A stretch of DNA of 34,340 nt, taken from positions 1 to 34,340 of the forward strand of contig NZ_QICQ01000029.1 in NCBI RefSeq assembly GCF_003201195.1. Direction: 5' to 3'. Both the position numbers and the translations under genes were made by a program. The notes beneath the pieces are model-generated. The model was not told the origin of the DNA. It did not search any database and was given only the letters and a program-made list of their open reading frames with translations. The DNA comes from Nitrosomonas eutropha (GTDB lineage Bacteria > Pseudomonadota > Gammaproteobacteria > Burkholderiales > Nitrosomonadaceae). Shown here piece after piece: positions 27,326-34,340 of this stretch (position 1 is the stretch's first letter; each line of letters begins with the position of its first letter).

Positions 27326-28624
27326 ATCGATACCGTGTTGCTGGATATTCACGAGATTCACAAATCATTTCGCAAACCGGATGGCAGTGAGTTGCTCGTG
27401 CTTGATGGCATCAATCTTGCTGTTAACAAAGGTGAAATCATCGGCTTGCTGGGTCGTTCAGGTTCCGGTAAATCCACGTTGTTACGCTTGATCGCTGGAC
27501 TTGCGCCGCCATCGGCAGGCTCGATTATCTATCTTGGCAACGAAGTGACCGCCCCTCCACCTGGCGTAGCAATGGTTTTTCAAAATCCGGCTTTGTTTCC
27601 CTGGCTTACCGTGCTGGAAAACGTACAACTCGGTCTGGAGGCACTAGGGTTGCCGATCAATGAAGTGCGCCAGCGTGCTATTAAAGCGATTGATCTGATC
27701 GGGCTTGACGGGTTTGAATCAGCCTATCCGCGTGAATTGTCGGGCGGTATGCGGCAACGTGTCGGCTTTGCACGCGCACTGGTTGTGCACCCTAATATCC
27801 TGCTCATGGATGAGCCCTTCTCAGCACTCGATGTGCTGACAGCGGAAACACTGCGTACCGATTTTCTTGATCTCTGGTCGGAAGGCCAGCTTCCCATCAA
27901 GGGCGTGATCCTCGTTACCCACAATATTGAGGAAGCTGTGCTGATGTGTGACCGTATCTTCATTTTTGGCAGCAATCCTGGTCGGATTATTAATGAGATC
28001 AAGGTTGAACTGCCGCACCCGCGCGCCCGTCTTGATCCCACCTTTCGCGATCTGGTCGAGCGCATTTATGTGGAAATGACAACCCGCGTGGTTTCAACAT
28101 CTGCCGGCAAACGCACAGAATATTTCCCTGGTACGGGAATCGGGACGATTCTGCCATCTGTAACCTCGAACTCGCTTTCCGGCTTGATTGAAGCCGTAGC
28201 AGCTCCGCCCTATAACGGTGAAGTGGATCTTCCTGTCATTGCATCCTCCTTGCTTATGGAAATTGATGATTTATTTCCAGTGGCTGAAACACTGCAGATG
28301 CTGCGTTTTGCCGAAGTAGCCGGGGGCGATATTAAACTGACCACAGAAGGTCTGCAGTTCGCGGAATTTAATACCGATCAGCGCAAACGCTTGTTTGCCT
28401 GGCATTTACTGACCTATGTTGCGCTGGCAGCGCATATCCGGCGCGTACTGGATGAACGACCAACACACCGCGCGCCCTGGAGCCGGTTTTCAAGTGAGCT
28501 GGAAGATTACATGCCACAAACAGCCGCTGAGCGAACTCTGCGAACCATCATCACCTTGGGGCGTTATGCGGAAATTTTCTCATATGACGACAAAAAGCAT
28601 ATCTTCAGTCTGGATAATCCTTAA
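27326..28624 (+). CDS. ABC transporter ATPase with AAA-associated C-terminal domain (NitT/TauT-like)
   Basis: The first 260 or so residues are an ABC ATPase: Walker [22 protein letters not shown]-loop [20 protein letters not shown], signature [20 protein letters not shown], Walker [13 protein letters not shown] and switch His in VTHNIEEAV. Residues about 285-429 are an extra domain of the AAA-associated type found on ATPases that pair with duplicated permeases. The start is unusual. The reading frame has no ATG; GTG 27335 is 15 bases from the AAAGGAG site, too far. ATC 27326 is six bases from it and gives [15 protein letters not shown], which fits the family N-terminus. I place the start at ATC with caution; GTG 27335 is the conventional alternative. 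It probably forms one transcript with the permease. Confidence 0.85.
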   Translation: MDTVLLDIHEIHKSFRKPDGSELLVLDGINLAVNKGEIIGLLGRSGSGKSTLLRLIAGLAPPSAGSIIYLGNEVTAPPPGVAMVFQNPALFPWLTVLENVQLGLEALGLPINEVRQRAIKAIDLIGLDGFESAYPRELSGGMRQRVGFARALVVHPNILLMDEPFSALDVLTAETLRTDFLDLWSEGQLPIKGVILVTHNIEEAVLMCDRIFIFGSNPGRIINEIKVELPHPRARLDPTFRDLVERIYVEMTTRVVSTSAGKRTEYFPGTGIGTILPSVTSNSLSGLIEAVAAPPYNGEVDLPVIASSLLMEIDDLFPVAETLQMLRFAEVAGGDIKLTTEGLQFAEFNTDQRKRLFAWHLLTYVALAAHIRRVLDERPTHRAPWSRFSSELEDYMPQTAAERTLRTIITLGRYAEIFSYDDKKHIFSLDNP

Positions 28625-28653
28625 AGAGTTGCTGACTGATTTCTGCTGTAATC

Positions 28654-28755
28654 ATGGACTCCATTTTTGACAACACACCTCACCCGGTGGCGGAGGCTGA
28701 AGAACGATACCATCGTACACTTGCAGAGCAGACTTCAGAGCCTGTTTTGCTTTAA
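28654..28755 (+). other. Unrecognised 33-codon frame between the ABC ATPase and sbcC
   Basis: ATG 28654 opens MDSIFDNTPHPVAEAEERYH followed by RTLAEQTSEPVLL and a TAA. The acidic, helix-like composition looks protein-like, but no ribosome site precedes it and no family is recognised. It may be the 5' stub of a gene cut by rearrangement, or chance. The sequence from 28740 to 28765 contains a 6-bp inverted repeat (CTGTTT/AAACAG) that could help end the converging transcripts. Confidence 0.2.
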
Positions 28756-28786
28756 CCAAACAGCCTCCGCGATTTCTCCCAGAAAT

Positions 28787-31700
28787 TCAAAACCCGACGC
28801 CACCGCATCCAGGCCCGGATATCTGGCTTCTGCCACCGGTTTGCGGGGTTACCTGGATCTGCGTGCTGATCCGCTCCTTCAAGGCAGGCACGTGCGAAAT
28901 GACGCCGATCAGCTTGCCGTCCTGCTGCAGGCCCGCGAGGGTTTCCAGGGCGGTGTCGAGGGCTTCCTCGTCCAGGGTGCCGAAGCCTTCATCCAGAAAC
29001 AGCGAATCCACCCGGACATTCTTGCTGGCCATATGGGACAACCCTAATGCCAGGGACAGGCTGACGATAAAGCTCTCCCCGCCGGAAAGATTCTTCGTGG
29101 ACCGAATCTCCCCAGCCTGGTAGTTATCAACTACGTTGAGCTCCAGAGGCTGAGCGTCGTCTCGAACCAGCAAGTAGCGGTCGGTCATTTTTTGCAGTTG
29201 CCGATTGGCGTGACCAATCATCATTTCGAAGGTCAGCCCTTGGGCGAAATTGCGGTACTTCTTGCCGTCTGCGGAGCCAATCAATTCGTGCAGATTTTCC
29301 CATCTGCGGCACTCTTTTTTCTGGGCCTCGGTAGCCGCTTGCTTCTCCTTTATCCGCTCTTTGGCGGCGGCATTTTCACTCAACTTGTGCTTGAGGCCGG
29401 CAAGGATATCTCGCAACTCTTTCAGGGCATCCTCTTGCTCTTTGAATTGGGGCTCGAGCTCCTCCAACGATTTGTCGGTGACTTGCCGGGCCATTTCCGT
29501 GGTCAAGCGCATTTCCCGATCCTTCCGGCGGGCATGGAGATCGGTTTGACGTTCATCCAGATTCCTGGCCGTCGCCGTCAACTCAGCCTTTCGTTCAGAG
29601 GGAAGCCTGGCTGCCAGAAACTGTTCTTCAGTTGAAAAGCCCACGGGCGCAAGTTCTGCGGAGAATTCAGTTTCCAATTTTTTCAGTTCCGGCGCTCGTT
29701 GGTCGATGCGTTTTTTCAGAGATTCGACATGGGCCTGCGCGGTATTCCATTTTTGCTGACGCTCATTGTGCCGTTCTCTGGCTTGTTTTTCGGCACCTTC
29801 GGCATCCAAAATCGCTTTGCTCAAACGGCGCTCCTCATCGTCGGGATGCTTGTCGCCGTACAGTGCATTACGCTCATCACTTCCAGCGGCGAATTCCTTT
29901 TTCAAGGTACCCAGGCGCTCCCGCTTTTCGGCCAGAGCAGCGCTTTGCGTTTCGATCACCGCATTCAGCCGCTTCATCTCGCTGTCGATGGCGGCAATTT
30001 GTTTCTCGATGTCCGCCTTTTTCTTGACCTGAGCTTGCCATGCCTCCAGCCGCTTCTTAAGGGTTTCGATCAGTGATGAAATGTCCGTTTCAGGGATGCC
30101 CACAATACCAAGCGGCTGGAGTTTGGTAGAGACAGTCTGCCTGCGCTCGGCAAAATCGGCCCGGAGCTTTACCAGGCCGTCCTTCATCTCGGCCAGGGCT
30201 TTCTCGGCAGCCTTCTTGTCATTGGCCGCTGCTGACTCCAGCTTTTCAGCCTCCGTCAAATTTTTGCGGGCCAGATTTTCTGCATCGAAGAGTTTCTTGA
30301 TGGCGGCTTCCTGATCCTCGGCTTTACTGATCAGACTGGTCAGGGAATCAATCTTCTTTTCGGCTTCATCGGGGACAGGAACATTCCCTTCCGCGAAGGG
30401 GTGTTCGGTTGCGCCGCAAAGAGGACAGGGCTTGCCGTCTTCCAGTTTTCCTCGGTGACCTTCAAACTCCGCAATTTTCACAAGGTACGCCATCTCACGC
30501 AGCAGCGTTTCCTTCTCGGCGCGGTATTCTCGCAATAAGCGGTCTCCCAGCAACTGGCTCAATGCGTCTTTGCCCTGCTGAATCTGTTTCGAGGCGTCCT
30601 CCAGTTCCTGCTTCCGAATGCCGGATTGTTTCTGACGGTCGCCGAGTGACTTTGTCGCCTGTTCCAGAGTCGTCGTGGCCGTTTGTTGATCAACCTCTTT
30701 TTGAACGATTTCTTTTTGCTTGGAAAGCAGGCTGTTCAATTGTTCTTCAACACCGGCCAAACCGCTGATCAGCCATTCATCCCGTGCATGCTCCTTGAGG
30801 TAGCCGTCCACAAGCTCCAGCGTCTCCTGAGCCCTGGATCGTTTTTTCTGCTCTTCGAGCCAGGCTTTTTGGTCTGCATCAATCTTTGCTGCATCCTTCT
30901 TACAGCCCTCATCGCCTTCCGAAACTGCCTTTTTTTGATCGGCAAGTTTTTGATCCAGGGAACGCACCTTCTGCAATGTCGGCGCGGCCGCTTTCAGCGC
31001 TTCTTTGGCTCGAACGGTTTGTTGCTCCGCCGATTTCAGTGCTTCGGCCTGTTCCTTGGCGGAGGATGTCAGTTCCGGAAGCGCCTCTTCCTCAGCTTTC
31101 AAGCCTGCTCTATCATCCGCCTGCTGTTTGCGGGTGGCGGTGAGCGTTGCGAATACACCGTCCAGTGAGGCGGCACTCAAAGCCCGGCCCAGCTTTTCAC
31201 GATCCGGCTTGAACGCCTCGATATCGTTTTGCAGCTTGCTCGCCTCGTCAGTCAGGTTGCCAATTTCCTTCTTCAGGCCATCGATGGTGATAAGCCAGAC
31301 AATGCCCTTCCCGGTATCAGCGGATTTAGCAGCAAGATCTATCTCTTCCTTCTGCTTTGTCGCGAGTGCCTGCCCAATCGCTTGTTCCTGCTCCGGATCA
31401 AGCATCACGATACCCGCCGTTTCAGCCTGGAGCAGGTTCAGCTTTTCCCGCTCTTCGCGCTGGCGCTCATGAACACGGATGGATATCTGACTGTAGATCT
31501 CTGTACCCGTTATCTGCTCCAGGATTGGAGCCCGATCATCCGGCGCCGCCTGGAGGAACGCGGCAAAGTCGCCCTGGGCCAGCAACATGGAGCGAGTGAA
31601 ACGGTCAAAATCCATGCCGGTAGCCGACTCGATCTGCTCGGCTACCCCTCTGATTTTGGATTCAAAAATCTCGCCAGAATCGGCATTGGCCATTTCGTGT

Positions 31701-32038
31701 TTCGGGGCCTGGAGCTCGCCATCCGGCTTCTTGCGTGCCCGGTGTTGGCTCCAGTGACAGCGAAAGCGCCCAGACCGCGTTTCGAAGGTCACCTCGGCGA
31801 AGCATTCGCCGGTCTGGCGGGACATAATTTCGTTTCCGCTCTTGGTAACCTTGCTCAGGCGCGGCGTTCGCCCGTAAAGGGCGAGGCAAATAGCATCGAG
31901 GATGGTGGTTTTCCCCGCACCGGTGGGGCCAGTGATGGCAAAGATGCCATCAGAGGTAAAGGCCGGGTGCGTCAGGTCGATTTGCCATTCGCCGACCAGC
32001 GAGTTCAGATTTTTGAAGCGTATCTGCAATATTCTCAT
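28787..32038 (-). CDS. sbcC: Exonuclease subunit SbcC (Rad50-like ATPase)
   Basis: SbcC is the SMC/Rad50-type ATPase of SbcCD, which cuts DNA hairpins and processes protein-blocked or palindromic ends. The 1083-residue product has the N-terminal half of the ATPase head (Walker A TGPTGAGKTTILDAICLALY near residue 34) and a long coiled coil rich in Glu, Lys and Ala (about 200-900). A zinc hook CPLC lies near residue 536 (GKPCPLCGATEHP), inside the coil apex as expected. The C-terminal head half carries signature NLSGGESFIVSLSLALGLS and Walker B SLFLDEGFGTLDEE. It lies 11 bases after sbcD. The C-terminal tail GPGCGGVGF is short and glycine-rich. The gene looks somewhat more G+C-rich than the sugar-phosphate genes, which may reflect separate ancestry. 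Confidence 0.97.
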   Translation of the reverse strand: MRILQIRFKNLNSLVGEWQIDLTHPAFTSDGIFAITGPTGAGKTTILDAICLALYGRTPRLSKVTKSGNEIMSRQTGECFAEVTFETRSGRFRCHWSQHRARKKPDGELQAPKHEMANADSGEIFESKIRGVAEQIESATGMDFDRFTRSMLLAQGDFAAFLQAAPDDRAPILEQITGTEIYSQISIRVHERQREEREKLNLLQAETAGIVMLDPEQEQAIGQALATKQKEEIDLAAKSADTGKGIVWLITIDGLKKEIGNLTDEASKLQNDIEAFKPDREKLGRALSAASLDGVFATLTATRKQQADDRAGLKAEEEALPELTSSAKEQAEALKSAEQQTVRAKEALKAAAPTLQKVRSLDQKLADQKKAVSEGDEGCKKDAAKIDADQKAWLEEQKKRSRAQETLELVDGYLKEHARDEWLISGLAGVEEQLNSLLSKQKEIVQKEVDQQTATTTLEQATKSLGDRQKQSGIRKQELEDASKQIQQGKDALSQLLGDRLLREYRAEKETLLREMAYLVKIAEFEGHRGKLEDGKPCPLCGATEHPFAEGNVPVPDEAEKKIDSLTSLISKAEDQEAAIKKLFDAENLARKNLTEAEKLESAAANDKKAAEKALAEMKDGLVKLRADFAERRQTVSTKLQPLGIVGIPETDISSLIETLKKRLEAWQAQVKKKADIEKQIAAIDSEMKRLNAVIETQSAALAEKRERLGTLKKEFAAGSDERNALYGDKHPDDEERRLSKAILDAEGAEKQARERHNERQQKWNTAQAHVESLKKRIDQRAPELKKLETEFSAELAPVGFSTEEQFLAARLPSERKAELTATARNLDERQTDLHARRKDREMRLTTEMARQVTDKSLEELEPQFKEQEDALKELRDILAGLKHKLSENAAAKERIKEKQAATEAQKKECRRWENLHELIGSADGKKYRNFAQGLTFEMMIGHANRQLQKMTDRYLLVRDDAQPLELNVVDNYQAGEIRSTKNLSGGESFIVSLSLALGLSHMASKNVRVDSLFLDEGFGTLDEEALDTALETLAGLQQDGKLIGVISHVPALKERISTQIQVTPQTGGRSQISGPGCGGVGF

Positions 32039-32049
32039 CGATAGCCGCT

Positions 32050-33294
32050 CTACTCCGCCTGTACGTTATCATCATAGAGAGACAAGAGCGTCTCCTGATA
32101 GGCTCGGTGCAATTTCGGCCGCTGCGCTTCAGGCACGTCATGAACGGCGAGACATCGCTCGAACACGTCGTTCACGTTCAGATCGTCGAGTGTTTCCTCT
32201 GCATGCATTTGTCCCAGCACGCGGTCGATGATGCGGTTGTTCTTTATCCGCAGAATTTCCATTTGGGTGCCGGCAATCGCTATCTCCAGGCGCTCGCGCA
32301 GGTCGCCAATGACCTCAATGCCGTCGTAAATGATTTCGAGCCAAGCTTTGTCCGTTGCCGACAATTCGAGGAGACGGCTTGAGATGCCATCCCAGTCTCC
32401 CTTGACACGCTCGAGTTTCTGAAACACCGGCACGTTGATCAATTGTACGGATGCAGTTGTGCTGTGGCCATCGTGCTGCCCAAAGGCAACATGGCAAACG
32501 CTCTTCTGCTGTTTGGCTTCTCCGAACCCCATGGGTAATGGAGAACCGCTGTACCGTATGGTCTCAAGGCCGTTCACCTTTTGCGGGACGTGGAGATGCC
32601 CAAGCGCCAGGTAATCAAAACTCGCAGGGAAAATCCCCGCCGTCACATGCGCCAGGGAGCCAACGTAGAGTTCACGCACGCCATCGCCGTCAATAGTTTG
32701 TCCACCAGCGGTAAACAGATGTCCCATGCCCACAATGGGTAGATCAACCCCAAGTTCCTCGCGCTTCTGTTCGGCCAGGGCAGCAACAGTGGCGTAATGC
32801 GTGCGGATGCCGTCAATCAATTTCCGCTCCTTGTCCTCGACACTTTCACCCGCTTCCGCCACGCGTATATCCCTGTCGCGAAGATAGGGCACGGCACAGA
32901 CAATCAGTTCCGGCACACCCTGCTCATTACGCAACACCAGCACTTCGTCTTCCGGGTGCTCGATCGTTGCACTTCCAACCACGTGGACATCAAGGGCCTT
33001 GAGCAGCTCCCTGGGGGCATTGAGGAACGAAGGAGAGTCGTGATTGCCTGCGATGACAACAACGTGGCGACAAGATGAGGCAGCCACCTGGCACAGGAAA
33101 CGATAATAAAGCTCCTGGGTGCGATTGCTCGGAGCGCTGGTGTCAAAGACATCACCCGCCACCAGCAGAGCGTCAATTTCATTCTGCTGAATCGTCCCCG
33201 CCAGCCAGATCAGAAAAGCCTCGAACTCCTCGTGGCGTTTTCTGCCGTAGAGCGTGCGGCCAAGGTGCCAGTCAGAGGTGTGGAGGATTTTCAT
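32050..33294 (-). CDS. sbcD: Exonuclease subunit SbcD (Mre11-like nuclease)
   Basis: SbcD is the manganese-dependent nuclease of SbcCD. The calcineurin-type phosphoesterase motifs are in order: ILHTSDWHLGR at the N-terminus, LLVAGDVFDTSAPS, VVVIAGNHDSPSFL, and the later ALGHLHVPQ with metal-binding histidines. The C-terminal capping and SbcC-binding region follows from about residue 280. With ATG 33294 the protein is 414 residues, near the family norm of about 400. This start has AGGAG six bases upstream and begins directly with the MKILHTSDWH motif; a start at 33315 would add seven non-family residues. The ATG overlaps the stop of an upstream unknown frame (ATGA, 33291-33294). It is co-transcribed with sbcC. 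Confidence 0.97.
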   Translation of the reverse strand: MKILHTSDWHLGRTLYGRKRHEEFEAFLIWLAGTIQQNEIDALLVAGDVFDTSAPSNRTQELYYRFLCQVAASSCRHVVVIAGNHDSPSFLNAPRELLKALDVHVVGSATIEHPEDEVLVLRNEQGVPELIVCAVPYLRDRDIRVAEAGESVEDKERKLIDGIRTHYATVAALAEQKREELGVDLPIVGMGHLFTAGGQTIDGDGVRELYVGSLAHVTAGIFPASFDYLALGHLHVPQKVNGLETIRYSGSPLPMGFGEAKQQKSVCHVAFGQHDGHSTTASVQLINVPVFQKLERVKGDWDGISSRLLELSATDKAWLEIIYDGIEVIGDLRERLEIAIAGTQMEILRIKNNRIIDRVLGQMHAEETLDDLNVNDVFERCLAVHDVPEAQRPKLHRAYQETLLSLYDDNVQAE

Positions 33295-33928
33295 ATAGTC
33301 TCCTGCAGAATCCAATCACATTCCAATACAACGTATTCGGAGATTGTGTCAAACTTCGCAGGATCAAGCTGGCAGATAGATTCATTCTCTATAAGGGAAG
33401 TTTCATTGATACATATCTGAATGACAGAATTTTTGGCATCAAGACCCAATAGACGGAAAATTTGAAGCTTTTCATAGCCATTCTCGCAAGCCTGGTATAA
33501 AGCCTTCATGCTATTAACGCTGCTGATTCGATTAAAAAAATCGGAACATGAATAATCTCCAAAGTATCTTGACACTTCAGTGCAACCATTGGAGTATTTT
33601 TTGGCTCCATTTCGGGGTATTGGTCGTCTGGTCTTTTTGACTCTCTGCTGTCAGTCGCATGCTTTCTCTTGGGCAACACATCGGAAATAATCTGAGCATC
33701 ATCTTTGTTGTTAACGACTTCAAAATTGCGCCTCAATCAAACTAGTTTGACGATATCATCTTTTCCAGACGATAGAGCATTTTCACAGATCTGCGAAAAA
33801 GTCCCTATATCGTCTTTACCAATACGGCAATCGGTGATTTGGTCGGCAGCCGATTTGAGAAACGCAAAAAAGGGGATGCTACCCTTTCTTAATTGCTTGA
33901 TCCATGTTTTCCGGGATACCGCATCACA
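33291..33928 (-). pseudogene. Unrecognised interrupted gene directly upstream of sbcD
   Basis: Three coding-like stretches run head to tail on the minus strand. The first (33928-33737) contains FFAFLKSAADQITDCRIGKD and FSQICENALSSGKDDIVKLV before a TGA. The same frame continues at once with TTG AGG CGC (RRNFEVVNNKDDAQIISDVL). At a run of six A (33597-33602 on the complement) the coding signal passes to the next frame, giving YSNGCTEVSRYFGDYSCSDF and ending in LECDWILQETI. That last stop overlaps the sbcD ATG (ATGA), so the reading was once coupled to sbcD. A one-base loss in the A-run restores one frame; the in-frame TGA remains. GTG 33575 could start an unshifted 94-residue protein. No known family was recognised. 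The 5' part is bordered by REP-like repeats and looks truncated. Confidence 0.4.
33866..33890 (+). repeat. REP-like repeat, copy A
   Basis: AAAAGGGGATGCTACCCTTT contains the core GGGGAYGCT shared with the inverted copies at 33953 and 34179. It lies inside the first stretch of the unknown gene upstream of sbcD, and ends in a partly complementary CCCTTT, so it can fold on itself. Confidence 0.5.
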
Positions 33929-33952
33929 TCACGCAGCGAGGAAGAATAATAT

Positions 33953-33971
33953 AGAGCAGCGTCCCCTTTTT
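33953..33971 (-). repeat. REP-like repeat, copy B
   Basis: AGCAGCGTCCCCTTTTT on the plus strand is the complement of the GGGGACGCT core, so this copy points opposite to copy A, 70-90 bases away. Together the two could form a long hairpin of the kind made by REP pairs. Confidence 0.5.
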
Positions 33972-33976
33972 CCAAT

Positions 33977-34146
33977 TACGGCGTGATCAAGTTGAACGAA
34001 CAAGCTTACGCCATGCTGAAATACAGGAAACGACTGGATCTGGTGCCGGGCGCAACGCGTATCTGTTTGAAGAACCGGGCGCGCTGGAACAGGCTGCCCG
34101 GCTTGCTGTTGATTGGTTTTCGAAATATTTCTGTGAGCAAATATAA
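33977..34146 (+). pseudogene. Dienelactone-hydrolase-type alpha/beta hydrolase, 3' fragment
   Basis: The frame GVIKLNEQAYAMLKYRKRLD-LVPGAT is the C-terminal part of a dienelactone-hydrolase-like alpha/beta hydrolase, a family that commonly reads VPGATHLFEEPG with the catalytic His in GATH. After GCAACGC at 34058 the frame breaks. Removing the two bases GT at 34059-34060 restores THLFEEPGALEQAARLAVDW and FSKYF, ending at TAA 34144-34146. The N-terminal part of the gene, with the nucleophile and the Asp, is missing; the left border is next to REP-like copy B. It is therefore both truncated and frameshifted and should be inactive. Confidence 0.7.
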
Positions 34147-34178
34147 GTAAATAATTATGATAAATAATTGCTACAGCG

Positions 34179-34199
34179 AAAAAGGATAGCGTCCCCTTA
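34179..34199 (-). repeat. REP-like repeat, copy C
   Basis: AAAAAGGATAGCGTCCCCTTA carries the same AGCGTCCCCTT core as copy B, with a partly complementary AAGGATAGC arm. It lies 26 bases before the ATG of the possible REP-associated transposase start at 34225. Such repeats commonly flank that class of transposase. Confidence 0.55.
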
Positions 34200-34224
34200 T
34201 TTCTCGAATAGCTGGAGAAAGAAC

Positions 34225-34245
34225 ATGGCCAGAGCACAATTACTT
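34225..34245 (+). pseudogene. Possible REP-associated tyrosine transposase, first codons only
   Basis: ATG 34225 has GGAG seven bases upstream and reads MARAQLL, like the MAR-type starts of Y1 REP-associated transposases. It follows a REP-like repeat. After seven codons it runs into the end of an IS5-family element (about 34246), so the gene appears to be interrupted there; the rest is outside the window or lost. The identification rests on position and only a few residues. Confidence 0.3.
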
Positions 34246-34340
34246 AGAACCTGTTCAAAGTCTTTTGAGTAGAAGGGCCAGGAAGGCCAGGTGAATAAAC
34301 TGCAAGCTGGTGTTGAGTAAGCGCTCACAGTTCTTCCACA
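34246..34340 (-). mobile_element. IS5-family insertion sequence, transposase 3' end (runs off the window)
   Basis: On the minus strand the frame from 34338 reads WKNCERLLNTSLQFIHLAFL followed by ALLLKRL and a TGA at 34255-34257. This is the C-terminus of IS5-family DDE transposases (NCER, NTSLQ and LAFLALLLKRL are typical). The terminal sequence AGAACCTGTTCAAAGTC begins near 34246 and overlaps the stop codon, as expected for the compact end of such an element. The rest of the element lies beyond 34340, so intactness cannot be judged. Confidence 0.75.

Noticed and set aside
27724..28065. 113-codon antisense frame inside the ABC ATPase gene
   Set aside because: Lies wholly opposite a strongly supported ABC ATPase; typical shadow of a G+C-rich codon pattern.
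31229..32044. 271-codon plus-strand frame opposite sbcC
   Set aside because: Long, but wholly antisense to the conserved SbcC head and without family features.
1..34340. CRISPR arrays, tRNA or rRNA genes
   Set aside because: No regularly spaced direct repeats and no tRNA or rRNA sequence were recognised by reading; a covariance-model search would be needed to be certain.

Overview
The window reads as chromosomal DNA of a betaproteobacterium. The flagellar set (flhBAFG-fliA, flgM-flgN), the mnmG-rsmG-parA-parB origin-side cluster with a perfect parS site, moderate base composition and many decayed insertion sequences fit a Nitrosomonas-like ammonia oxidiser best. That assignment is inference from overall resemblance; no ammonia-oxidation gene lies in the window.

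Layout. Positions 1-600 hold a scar: the 5' end of an IS21-type istA fused to the 5' end of a type I restriction hsdM gene. Positions 741-6876 (minus strand) are a compact flagellar operon, flhB > flhA > flhF > flhG > fliA, with several 4-8 bp overlaps. Positions 7128-12279 (minus) carry a dipeptide/oligopeptide-type permease, a double ATPase and release factor 3 (prfC), joined by ATGA overlaps. Positions 12372-13326 (plus) carry a short flgA-like stub, a sigma-28-like promoter, a frameshifted flgM and an intact flgN. A 36-bp perfect palindrome built on parS precedes mnmG-rsmG-parA-parB (13708-17964).

Positions 18301-23115 encode upper sugar-phosphate metabolism: a glucose-6-phosphate isomerase fused to a ROK-family sugar kinase, then 6-phosphogluconate dehydrogenase and glucose-6-phosphate dehydrogenase. 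Together they could phosphorylate glucose and feed hexose phosphate into glycolysis or the oxidative pentose phosphate path, giving NAD(P)H and pentoses. A second 36-bp perfect palindrome ends this cluster. HdeD-like and DedA-like membrane proteins follow, then an IS5-type transposase ruin and an anion-type ABC system (duplicated permease plus an ATPase with an extra C-terminal domain, apparently using a non-standard start codon).

The right end (28787-33294, minus) holds sbcD-sbcC, whose product is the SbcCD hairpin nuclease. An unrecognised, interrupted upstream gene overlaps the sbcD start by ATGA. From 33850 to the end there is a patchwork of REP-like GGGGACGCT repeats, a dienelactone-hydrolase-type 3' fragment, a possible REP-transposase start, and an IS5-family element that runs off the window.

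The most noteworthy points are the Pgi-ROK kinase fusion, the broken anti-sigma factor gene beside an intact sigma-28 gene, the extended parS palindrome, the palindrome after zwf, and the interrupted gene coupled to sbcDC with an A AAA AAT heptamer exactly at the frame change. No rRNA, tRNA or CRISPR array was recognised.
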